NCBI RefSeq assembly: GCF_937936315.1
Contig: NZ_CALGWU010000040.1
Coordinates: 62,001-126,000 of the forward strand
Direction: 5' to 3'
Origin: an uncultured Capnocytophaga sp.
Lineage (GTDB): Bacteria; Bacteroidota; Bacteroidia; Flavobacteriales; Flavobacteriaceae
DNA length: 64,000 bases
The notes beneath the pieces are model-generated. The model was given only the letters and a program-made list of their open reading frames with translations. It was not told the origin of the DNA and did no database searches. Position 1 is the first letter of the stretch. Each line of letters begins with the position of its first letter. A program made the position numbers and the translations under genes. Positions 43,160-51,552 of this stretch are shown here, piece after piece.

Positions 43160-44005
43160 TTGAAAAAGTATCTTTTAGAACATTATCCATTAATTTGGAG
43201 TACGCGAGCAGTGCCAATGCTAATTGTAGCTCTTGGCGCGCATTTGTTATTCTTTTTGTTAGGACTTATTGCTTCTAACAGAGGAGGAATGGGGTTTGCT
43301 GAAGACTTTTGGGCACTTCCGTTTGAAATCTATCGCATTGGACTTATCGTCTTCTTTGTAAAATGGCTGATGGATTTGTACAGATTCAATGCCTTTAATT
43401 GGTTTTATCCTAACAGTCCGCTAAACTTGTTTGGAACTTTTGTACTCTTTTTTCTTGTAACGCTCAGTGTGATTGGTTTGCCAGTATCATTTGCTTTAGG
43501 AGTGTTATGCACTTCTTCTTTTGCAGGCACCGAGATTAGTGATTTAACTAATATTCATTTCTTTATCACCAAAGCTCCTTTTTCACTTTTTGCCTTAGGG
43601 ATTACACTTATCATCTTCTGTGTGTATATTACCAAATTGCGAACTTTCTTACTCACCATTGTTTTCACCAGTATTTTAGCACTCATTTTAGCGATGTTGT
43701 GCATTATAATTGCTATTGTAGGTAATATTGACTTTCAGTTAGTTGTATGGATATATCTATTCACTTACTTTGCTGTAGCGATAGTCTCGGTTATAGGAGC
43801 ACCTTTGCTTCCCAAACTCTATAGTGGTATTCTCATCTGTTTCAGCCTATTGCTCTTCCCTGCTGCTATTTTCACCATTGCTTTGCTAAAAGTAGGTATC
43901 GACCAATTTTCTCAATCACTTTACTACCAACTTTTAGCTGTAGCTTTCCTATTTATATTTCTATACAATTACCATATCCAGCAGTGGAAGGCAATGCCAG
44001 AATAG
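43160..44005 (+). CDS. polytopic membrane protein, paralog 4 of 4
   Basis: 281 aa, TTG start (KKYLLEHYPLIWST), end QWKAMPE. It has the same fold as paralog 3 but diverged, without the MAGEKA motif in the same place (SVIGLPVSFALG). It closes the array. After it, another CAGG-rich spacer (44006-44050) borders the convergent gene at 44052. Confidence 0.7.
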   Translation: MKKYLLEHYPLIWSTRAVPMLIVALGAHLLFFLLGLIASNRGGMGFAEDFWALPFEIYRIGLIVFFVKWLMDLYRFNAFNWFYPNSPLNLFGTFVLFFLVTLSVIGLPVSFALGVLCTSSFAGTEISDLTNIHFFITKAPFSLFALGITLIIFCVYITKLRTFLLTIVFTSILALILAMLCIIIAIVGNIDFQLVVWIYLFTYFAVAIVSVIGAPLLPKLYSGILICFSLLLFPAAIFTIALLKVGIDQFSQSLYYQLLAVAFLFIFLYNYHIQQWKAMPE

Positions 44006-44051
44006 GTTTTAGGGGTCAGGTATCAGATATCAGGGGTTAGGTGTTAGGAGA
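44006..44051. repeat. CAGG-type short-repeat spacer 5
   Basis: GGGGTCAGGTATCAGATATCAGGGGTTAGGTGTTAGG; the fifth copy, here between convergent genes. Confidence 0.6.
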
Positions 44052-46082
44052 TTAAGATTTTTTATTTCTTACGGGGAAGAAAAAAGCTCTGGGGCGTTCT
44101 TTAAAGGCTCGCCATACACACCTAACTAAGTATTTGAGCTCGGAAGCTGGAACTTCACGAGAGCGCAAGGCTATCCATAATGACAAGCCAAAACTCACAA
44201 TAAAGTTACCCAAACCAATGATACCTATTCCAAAAACACACCAAAGGATATTTTCTAAACTGATGATAAAATTCATACCATACAAGCCATAAGCAAAATT
44301 ACCGCTTGAAAAAGTGATGTGGCGTATATCGATAGGTAAACCAAAGAATTCACCTACTGCCCAAGCGCTCCCCATAAACACTCCAAACCAAATATTTGAA
44401 ACAATACTTGGCCATTTTTTCTGCATCCAATTGGCAACGCGTTGCATACGCATTTTGCCAAAGAATCCTTTGAGGAAAGGGTGCTCGGATAGGCGGTAAT
44501 AGAAGTTATTGAAGTTATTCACACTAGCAACATTACCGGCAATAATACCCGATAGAAACAAAAACACCCCAGCAATACAAGCGTGTAAAAATACTGGTGA
44601 GTGCCATATATTGAGATCTTCTAACAGATGCAAACTCTTTTTAGTGGCAATATTATAGCCCTCTAAATAGCTCATTCCTATTACTAAGAGCATCGAGATG
44701 GGGAAAGCCCCAAACACATTACCTACAAAAGCAATGAACTGCGAACGGAATAAACGCGTGAAGAGCGCTGAGAACTCAGTATATTGACGGCGTTTTTGTT
44801 TATCGTTGTTGTCATTTAGGTTCTCTAAGGTTTTAGCAATGGTAGAAGCCGTCATTGCAGGCTGCTTGGTAGCCAAAGTAGATCCTGTGAGGTAAATAAT
44901 CACAAAACCAATAGCGTAATTAAAACTATAGTTTAAGGCGCGGAAAAACGCACTTTGGTCAGGTACCATAGACATATAGAGTTTTACCAAACACATAAAA
45001 CTCACAATCACTCCTCCCCACAAAGCCGTTTTTAGCATTTTGAAATACTCTCTACTCGTAGAAGTGATATAGTGTTCACCTGTTTTACCAGTATAGTTAG
45101 TAATCTCGTAGGTGATATTATAAACGCTATCGTCTATCAGTTTACGAATATTATTCTTTTTAGAATTGGTTTTTACCATATCCAAATAGAAAGCAATTGT
45201 CTTTTCGCGCTTGTCGGCTTCTTTTTCTATAAATAGATAGTTATAAAGACGCTTGATGCGTTTAATCTGCTGACGGATAAGCAAAAGTGTTTGGTTCACG
45301 CTAAAGGTTACCCCATATTTTTCGGCGTTAGCATCGGCTTTGTTTACAAAATCCTCACATTGGGCAGCTAAGATATTGAGTTGTTTATAGTCTAATTCGT
45401 GTTCTTGTATATAGAGGTAAGGTTTATCTTCTTCATCAAGGGTACGCGCAAGTTGGTTCAGTTCGTCGTCAAGAGCAATAAAAGGACTGTTTAGGTGAGC
45501 GTATTCAGGCACCATACGGTGTACATCGGTTTGCAAAGCAAATCCTCCCATACGTTGTGAGAGAATCATTATTGCCAAAAGGATTTGTTTAGAGGTAGCT
45601 TTGATTTCACTATCCTCATAGAAAGTAGACACAGTGAGGATATCAAAAAGCTCTTTCCAATTATCTAACGGGATTTGTTGTATCCATTTAGCATCGGAAG
45701 GGCTGTAAAAAATCTGATTTAGTACGTATTGAATATTTTCTTGTGAAGGCTGATCGGGCAATAACTGCCTACTGATACGGCGGCGCAATTCCTTGAAAAA
45801 TGAAACGCTGTTGAGCAAGCCTGCATCGGTGAATAGAAGTACTTTTTGTTTGTTAGCAAATACATTGTGGAGTTTTTCTCGGAAGAAAGCGATACGCTCG
45901 GGTTCGTGTTTTATTTCGGCGATGAGCTCATCGATATTAAGAGGAGATTTTTTATCTTTACTTTTGCGGCGAAAGTAGTTCACTACATCAAATACGAAGT
46001 CTATATCTTCGTAGCTAGATGAGTGTGTATAAGTCTCAAAGATTTCATAGATAGATTTATATTTTTTTACAAATAGCAACAT
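44052..46082 (-). CDS. PF10136 (SpecificRecomb) family membrane protein
   Basis: 676 aa. The N-terminal ~330 residues are helical and charged; the C-terminal half has about six membrane helices (KTALWGGVIVSFMCLVKL, IAGVFLFLSGIIAGNVASV, NIWFGVFMGSAWAVGEFFG and others). Family members are annotated 'site-specific recombinase Gcr' from an early claim, but I see no tyrosine- or serine-recombinase active site, so the label is doubtful. The physiological role is unknown. Confidence 0.7.
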   Translation of the reverse strand: MLLFVKKYKSIYEIFETYTHSSSYEDIDFVFDVVNYFRRKSKDKKSPLNIDELIAEIKHEPERIAFFREKLHNVFANKQKVLLFTDAGLLNSVSFFKELRRRISRQLLPDQPSQENIQYVLNQIFYSPSDAKWIQQIPLDNWKELFDILTVSTFYEDSEIKATSKQILLAIMILSQRMGGFALQTDVHRMVPEYAHLNSPFIALDDELNQLARTLDEEDKPYLYIQEHELDYKQLNILAAQCEDFVNKADANAEKYGVTFSVNQTLLLIRQQIKRIKRLYNYLFIEKEADKREKTIAFYLDMVKTNSKKNNIRKLIDDSVYNITYEITNYTGKTGEHYITSTSREYFKMLKTALWGGVIVSFMCLVKLYMSMVPDQSAFFRALNYSFNYAIGFVIIYLTGSTLATKQPAMTASTIAKTLENLNDNNDKQKRRQYTEFSALFTRLFRSQFIAFVGNVFGAFPISMLLVIGMSYLEGYNIATKKSLHLLEDLNIWHSPVFLHACIAGVFLFLSGIIAGNVASVNNFNNFYYRLSEHPFLKGFFGKMRMQRVANWMQKKWPSIVSNIWFGVFMGSAWAVGEFFGLPIDIRHITFSSGNFAYGLYGMNFIISLENILWCVFGIGIIGLGNFIVSFGLSLWIALRSREVPASELKYLVRCVWRAFKERPRAFFFPVRNKKS

Positions 46083-46117
46083 ATTTTAGAATTAACAATT
46101 AATAATTTAGAATGGGG

Positions 46118-46148
46118 CAAAGATACGAAAAATTTGTCAATTCCCCAA
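46118..46148 (-). promoter_or_regulatory. promoter of the PF10136 gene
   Basis: On the minus strand TTGG (46145-46148), 19 nt, TATCTTTG (46118-46125). Confidence 0.7.
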
Positions 46149-46164
46149 TTTGTTAATTTATCAA

Positions 46165-46197
46165 TAAAAAAGCTGCCCAAGTGATGGACAGCCTTTT
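46165..46197 (-). terminator. terminator of the TonB-dependent receptor gene
   Basis: On the minus strand GGCTGTCC, loop, GGGCAGC then TTTTTT; the stem contains one G-U pair, which works only on this strand. Confidence 0.65.
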
Positions 46198-46228
46198 TAT
46201 TACTTATTATTTATTACTTAATTACTTA

Positions 46229-49105
46229 TTAGAAATTATATCGTACAGCAAAGCTAAAGGTACGACCTTCACCGAAGTATACTTGGTTTCTTACATCAAT
46301 ACCTTGATAAGTTTTACTACGATCAGTAGTATGGATACTTGTGTATGATTCAGCGATGTAGTAAGTATCTAATAGGTTATAAGCGTGAGCTGAGAAAGTG
46401 AGACGTTGTTTATCCGTAAGTTGCCATTTATAAGAAGCTGAAAGGTCAAACAAATGATAAGCAGGTAATTTTATAGCTCCTTTTTCGGCTACTTCTTTTT
46501 TAGAAAAAGTACCTATATTCAAATTAGCATATAGGTTATCTACATAGCGCCAATCGATATCAAGATTTAATCCTTTAGCAAAACGAGGGAGGAAAGATAA
46601 CCCTAAAGCAGCTGTAGTTTGAGCTGTTTGTCCTACTTTTGCTTTATCTAAGTATAATTTAAGTTCAGCAGCTCTACCAGCAGGCACCTCATTACCTTGT
46701 AAATCTATTGCATTACCATTTTCGTTCAAAAGGGTTCCTGAAGCATCTCCTTTGTAATACCAGTCACCGAATGAGAACATACCATTGAGTTTTAAGTAAT
46801 CGGTAATAGTAGCTTTGAAATCTACTTCTACCCCATTGTGTATCTCTTGGATACCCAAAATATTGGCAAATCCTGTATTGCTACCTCTACCTGAGAAATT
46901 TTCGATAATATAAGTTTGACGAAGGAATCTATCTTTCCAAGTAGTGTGATAAAGGTTTAAATTACCACTAAAAACTCTTGATTTAAAACCATATCCAGCT
47001 TCTACTCCAAATATTTTTTCATTGGTAAGTGAAGGATTTAAATAGTTTAGATTGTTAGGATATACAGAGTTAAAGAAAGGTTGTTTAGAATAATATCCTA
47101 TGTTAGCATATACATTATGCTGTTCGTTGATATTATAATTCACTCCTCCTTTGATATTATAACCTATTAAGTTTTTAAATCCTGTTTTAGTATACATTAC
47201 TGTATTGGGATTTGTAGTTACAGCACGAGAAACTCCATCTTTCAAAAAGTTATCGATACGTTGGTAAGACTGCATAGAGGTAGATCCTTGTACGAAAGCT
47301 GAAAAATGGTCATCAGAGTATTCAAATTGAGAGAAAAGTCCCATCCATTTCACCTCTCCTTCACTACTATAACCTATACGATTTTCAAGAGGTTCTACTT
47401 TTTGGAAAGGATTCCAAGAAGGCTTAGTAGATACCGCAGAGCGAATTACAGTAGGAGTTGCCAAATTCTTGTTGTTATTTCGTGTATTATCGGTATAACT
47501 GTTGTTACCCAACAAATCAGTTACTACTTGGTAGTGATAACCATAGTAATAACGACCATCTAATCCCATATTCACAGTGAAACGGTCATTAATTTGGTGT
47601 TGCAAGTTAGTAAGGATACCATACCAGTCGTGTGAATTTACTGAACCATTTAAGGTAAAGCCTTCACCATAACCTGTAAATGCACGACCACCTCCTGGAT
47701 TAGCAATTGTTACGTTCTTACCAGCTTCTCTTGGGTGTTGCATAGGTAACAAATTATCTACAGTTTCACCGTTATTATAGCGTACTACTTTATCAAAATC
47801 TATTTGCCCGTCATCTTTACGGAAAGAATTTAGATAGTTTTTTTGAAGTGAATAAGTAGTAGTACCACTAGAAGTTTTTGAAGCGATTGAGTGTGCTACC
47901 CCTGATGAGTTTGTACCCATACCACGACCTAATGAACCATATATCACGGTACTAAGAGAAGTACTTTCGTTGATATTCCAATCCCAGTTGAGCATTGCTA
48001 CGGGTTTGTGGTAAATATTCTTTTTAATAGTATGTTCTTCACCATTTAAGTATCCCCAATCAGAATTGTATCGACGGTTAGGTTTATCTTCAGAACCATA
48101 TTTTTGATAATCGGAGATAAGTGGACTCACATTGCGTTGATTGTGCCATTGAGGAGCGCCTGTGAAGGTAAATTGGAAACTGTGTTTTTTAGAAGGTTCA
48201 TAACCTAATGCAAAATAATAGCTATAGCCATCAAACTGAGTTCCATCAACATATTTACGTCCTGCATTTTTGCTGAACAACACAGAAGCAGACCAACCAG
48301 TGAGGCTTTTCCCTGTATTGTAAGAAACAGTACCTTTATACTCTTTGTTAGTACCATAACTAAAGCCGATATTTCCGCCTTCTTGCATATCAGAAGCGCG
48401 CAAAATAAAGTTCATAGTTCCCCCTACTGATGCAATTGCTAATTTAGAAGCGCCAAGCCCGCGTTGTACTTGCATTGCAGAAGTTACATCTGAAAGTCCT
48501 GACCAGTTACTGAAATATACAGTACCGCCTTCCATATCGTTTACAGGCATACCATTTACCATTACAGCAATGTTTTTACTATCAAAACCGCGCATGTTGA
48601 TTTTAGAGTCGCCGAATCCTCCACCACCTTTAGTGGCGTATACAGATGGCGTACGATTGAGTACTTCAGGAAGTTCACGAGTACCCAATTTTTCTATAAT
48701 TTCAGCAGCCTGAATAGTAGATACAGCTACTGGAGTTTTACGCTCTTTGGCAATATCCAATAGCGTACTTTTAGCGGTTACTACTACTTCTCCCAATGCT
48801 TGTTGGTCGGCAGAAAGAGTAACCTTTACATATGCTTTACCGTTTACTAATTTGTAAGAAACGGTCTTGGTTACATACCCTAGGTATGAAAACTCCAAGG
48901 TGCCTGTAGGGGCATTTACATTTAAGGAATACTTACCTTGCATATCGGTAGAAACACCGTGAGTAGTACCCTTAAGCAATACATTTGCCCCCATCAGAGG
49001 TGCATTATACTCACCATCAATCACTTCACCCGTTATAATACCACTTTGGGCATACGTAATTGTTGCAAGCAATAAAATTGCGACATTTAAAAACCAGCTT
49101 TTCAT
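46229..49105 (-). CDS. TonB-dependent outer-membrane receptor
   Basis: 958 aa with signal peptide (MKSWFLNVAI...TYAQ), a carboxypeptidase-regulatory-like domain (about 22-105; GEVIDGEYNAPLMGANVLLKG), a plug domain (about 125-235; INMRGFDSKNIAVMVNGMP) and a 22-strand barrel ending in RYNF. It imports a nutrient using TonB energy; the substrate is not evident and no SusD partner is next to it. A TAATTTTG box on the minus strand lies at 49206-49213. An MFS sugar permease gene is divergent. Confidence 0.92.
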   Translation of the reverse strand: MKSWFLNVAILLLATITYAQSGIITGEVIDGEYNAPLMGANVLLKGTTHGVSTDMQGKYSLNVNAPTGTLEFSYLGYVTKTVSYKLVNGKAYVKVTLSADQQALGEVVVTAKSTLLDIAKERKTPVAVSTIQAAEIIEKLGTRELPEVLNRTPSVYATKGGGGFGDSKINMRGFDSKNIAVMVNGMPVNDMEGGTVYFSNWSGLSDVTSAMQVQRGLGASKLAIASVGGTMNFILRASDMQEGGNIGFSYGTNKEYKGTVSYNTGKSLTGWSASVLFSKNAGRKYVDGTQFDGYSYYFALGYEPSKKHSFQFTFTGAPQWHNQRNVSPLISDYQKYGSEDKPNRRYNSDWGYLNGEEHTIKKNIYHKPVAMLNWDWNINESTSLSTVIYGSLGRGMGTNSSGVAHSIASKTSSGTTTYSLQKNYLNSFRKDDGQIDFDKVVRYNNGETVDNLLPMQHPREAGKNVTIANPGGGRAFTGYGEGFTLNGSVNSHDWYGILTNLQHQINDRFTVNMGLDGRYYYGYHYQVVTDLLGNNSYTDNTRNNNKNLATPTVIRSAVSTKPSWNPFQKVEPLENRIGYSSEGEVKWMGLFSQFEYSDDHFSAFVQGSTSMQSYQRIDNFLKDGVSRAVTTNPNTVMYTKTGFKNLIGYNIKGGVNYNINEQHNVYANIGYYSKQPFFNSVYPNNLNYLNPSLTNEKIFGVEAGYGFKSRVFSGNLNLYHTTWKDRFLRQTYIIENFSGRGSNTGFANILGIQEIHNGVEVDFKATITDYLKLNGMFSFGDWYYKGDASGTLLNENGNAIDLQGNEVPAGRAAELKLYLDKAKVGQTAQTTAALGLSFLPRFAKGLNLDIDWRYVDNLYANLNIGTFSKKEVAEKGAIKLPAYHLFDLSASYKWQLTDKQRLTFSAHAYNLLDTYYIAESYTSIHTTDRSKTYQGIDVRNQVYFGEGRTFSFAVRYNF

Positions 49106-49459
49106 TTATATTTAGTTAATTAGTTTCTCAGCCGATGGTTAGTAGATTGCTTATACACAAAGTGACTAAAAAAACAAAAAGCCGTTTCACTTCTTATTTC
49201 AGCGGCAAAATTAGTGTTTTTTTATGAAATGCAAACTTTTTTGTTGGTTTTTTTATAAACAGAGTAATCAACATATTATCAAGCATTGAATATATAGGTA
49301 ATTTATAAATTTTATCTCTAACAATAAAAAAACACAACAAGGTTGATAATAAGATACTTACATTTATTAGTTGCAATTATAACAAAAATATATTGTTAAA
49401 ATTTAACGTTTATTTAGATATAAAATGTATTTTTGCAGACTAAAAATTGACCAATTATA
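49106..49459. other. 354-nt divergent regulatory gap between receptor and MFS genes
   Basis: It holds two promoters facing away (minus strand: TTTG 49232-49235, 18 nt, TAATTTTG 49206-49213; plus strand: TATTTTTG 49428-49435) and an A/T-rich middle with no coding frame or RNA gene that I can recognise. Confidence 0.5.
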
Positions 49460-50779
49460 ATGAATAAAACAAAAAAATGTATTAAAACTTTTGTATTTAT
49501 TGGAATTCTATTTTTCTTATTTGGTGGTATTACAGTATTAGTACAACTATTAGTTCCCCACCTAAAAGATATTTTTGAACTCAATTACACTCAAGCAGGA
49601 CTTATACTCTTTTTTTTCTTTTTACCTTATTTGTTATTTTCCATCCCTGCAGGATTGATTATCAACAAAATAGGATATCAACGAAGTATTACCTTAGGAC
49701 TTATTATTGTTGCCCTAGGTGCTATGCTTTTTTACCCTGCTGCCGAAATACGCTCTTTTTGGGCATTTATGACAGCTATTTTTATACTAGGTAGTGGCGT
49801 TACCTTCTTACAAGTAGCTGCTAACCCTTACATTGCTGCCTTAGGCAGGGAAAGTTCCACCTCTAGTAGGCTGAATTTCTCTCAAGCCTTCAACTCTTTG
49901 GGAACTAGTTTTGCTCCTATTATTGGGGGCATCTATTTATTAAGGGATAAAGTAAAAACAGGGGGCGAAATACAACTCTTAGATTCTTTTGAAAAAAGTA
50001 TCTATTTACAAAATGAGGCACTAGCTGTACAAACTCCTTTTCTATATATTTCATTAATAGTAATTGCTTTGGCTATTGCATTCAGTATTGCAAAACTGCC
50101 TTGTTATCCCGCCGAGGAGGAAGAAACTATAAATCACACTAATTATTTTTCTCTTTTAAAAAGAAAATCATTGCTTTTAGGGAGCATTGCTATTTTTTCA
50201 TATGTAGGTGCTGAAGTTGTTATAGGGAGTTTTACTATTAATTATCTAGTAGAAATCAATATGGCTGAAATATCAGAATGCCCTATAGGAGGACCTATGT
50301 GGCAAGCCTTAGGAGTCATTTTCGACAATCCCAACCTCATCAATGCCGATCCAAAGGCTATGGTTGCCATATTCTTGTGTTTCTATTGGGGGGGAGCTAT
50401 GGTAGGAAGATTTATAGGAGCACGACTTAGCCGGCGTTTTTCTCCCTCTAAAATGCTGACAACAGTAGCTTTATGCAATGTCGCTCTCATCTTACTAGCT
50501 ATCAACACTACAAGCCTTTTTTCAATGATAAGTTTGCTATCAGTAGGTCTTTTCAATTCTATTATGTTCCCTACTATTTTTGCTTTGGCTTGTGAGGGTA
50601 TTGACGAACTGAAATCTCAGGCTTCTGGACTATTATGTACTATGATTGTAGGTGGCGGACTGATTCCTATCTTATTTGGTTTCTTTACCGACCAAGTAGG
50701 ATTTATTTTGGCTTTTCTCACCTTAGTAGCGTGTTATGGTTATATCACTTTCTTTGGATTCTACAAAAGCAGTAGATGA
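49460..50779 (+). CDS. MFS sugar permease (FucP/GluP type)
   Basis: 439 aa, about 12 helices. Family marks: LVPHLKDIFELNYTQAGLILF in the first cytoplasmic turn, QVAANPYIAALG and RLNFSQAFNSLGTSFAPIIGG. It is an H+/sugar symporter of the glucose/galactose/fucose class. The exact sugar is unknown. With the divergent TonB receptor it may make a two-membrane uptake route (inference). Confidence 0.85.
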   Translation: MNKTKKCIKTFVFIGILFFLFGGITVLVQLLVPHLKDIFELNYTQAGLILFFFFLPYLLFSIPAGLIINKIGYQRSITLGLIIVALGAMLFYPAAEIRSFWAFMTAIFILGSGVTFLQVAANPYIAALGRESSTSSRLNFSQAFNSLGTSFAPIIGGIYLLRDKVKTGGEIQLLDSFEKSIYLQNEALAVQTPFLYISLIVIALAIAFSIAKLPCYPAEEEETINHTNYFSLLKRKSLLLGSIAIFSYVGAEVVIGSFTINYLVEINMAEISECPIGGPMWQALGVIFDNPNLINADPKAMVAIFLCFYWGGAMVGRFIGARLSRRFSPSKMLTTVALCNVALILLAINTTSLFSMISLLSVGLFNSIMFPTIFALACEGIDELKSQASGLLCTMIVGGGLIPILFGFFTDQVGFILAFLTLVACYGYITFFGFYKSSR

Positions 50780-50822
50780 TTTTCAATTGATAATTCATAA
50801 TTGCTAATTGACAAAAAATCTG

Positions 50823-51473
50823 TTAATTTGCTTTGACAAATTGGCTGATTTTTTTGAATCCTTTATAAATTCCTAAAAGTGCTACTAATCTTACTACTTC
50901 ATAAACCAATGGAGTTATTAAATTTGCTAACTTTATTTTGGCTCCGTGTCTTGAAGCAAGTATATCGTTATCAATAAAATATATAAAAGGAGAGGGCGTT
51001 TGCCACACAATAAGCTCTATGATATACAACAGAAGAAATGCATAAAATAACTGCCAACGATAGTGTAACAGCTTCTTTTTCTCTGTAGCCAAATATAAAA
51101 CCAAAGCCCCATTTAAAAGAGATAGTATTGCAAAAACACCATTATTATTAAATTGCATCACAGCAGTAATCCCTATCAATACCCCCGTGATGAGCAGAAA
51201 ATAACCTATATTTTTGCACAACATAAAACCGTATAAATAATCTCTAAACTTTATATTTAGAGCCAACAAACGATCGCGTTGTTGTTTCTCTTCATCGTTT
51301 AAAAGCTCATAAGCTGTTCCTGCTAAGGGCATCATTTCTTTCATTACCTCTTTGAGCAAACGTTCGTCTTTTATCTGTTCAAGGAGTTCAGCAGGGTATT
51401 TCCTTTGTGCTAAAATCATTTTAGCTCGCGTGATGAGTCTTTCTTTATAGGCTAATTTCTCAGTGATATTCAT
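50823..51473 (-). CDS. membrane protein of unknown function
   Basis: 216 aa. N-terminal charged helix (1-85), then four hydrophobic helices (about 88-108, 112-130, 140-158 and 185-205). No family recognised. It lies between lysS and the MFS gene, downstream of the lysS terminator. Confidence 0.6.
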   Translation of the reverse strand: MNITEKLAYKERLITRAKMILAQRKYPAELLEQIKDERLLKEVMKEMMPLAGTAYELLNDEEKQQRDRLLALNIKFRDYLYGFMLCKNIGYFLLITGVLIGITAVMQFNNNGVFAILSLLNGALVLYLATEKKKLLHYRWQLFYAFLLLYIIELIVWQTPSPFIYFIDNDILASRHGAKIKLANLITPLVYEVVRLVALLGIYKGFKKISQFVKAN

Positions 51474-51495
51474 TGCTATATTTTTTTAAAAGAAA

Positions 51496-51526
51496 ATGCC
51501 AAAGATTATAACACAACCTTTGGCAT
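51496..51526 (-). terminator. terminator after lysS
   Basis: ATGCCAAAG/CTTTGGCAT stem with a 13-nt loop; on the minus strand TTTTCTTTT follows. Confidence 0.65.
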
Positions 51527-51552
51527 CTATAATTTGCTAATTGTCAAATTGA

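Noticed and set aside
39940..44051. CRISPR array from the repeated spacers
   Set aside because: The units are short, degenerate and without unique spacers of constant length; no cas genes.
44052..46082. Mobile element because of the 'recombinase' family name
   Set aside because: No catalytic motif, membrane topology, no terminal repeats or target duplications.
47306..47563. Open frame on the plus strand inside the TonB receptor gene
   Set aside because: Shadow of the receptor gene on the other strand; no family, promoter or start context.
49106..49459. Small RNA or riboswitch in the 354-nt gap
   Set aside because: I could not identify any conserved structured element by eye; only promoter boxes.
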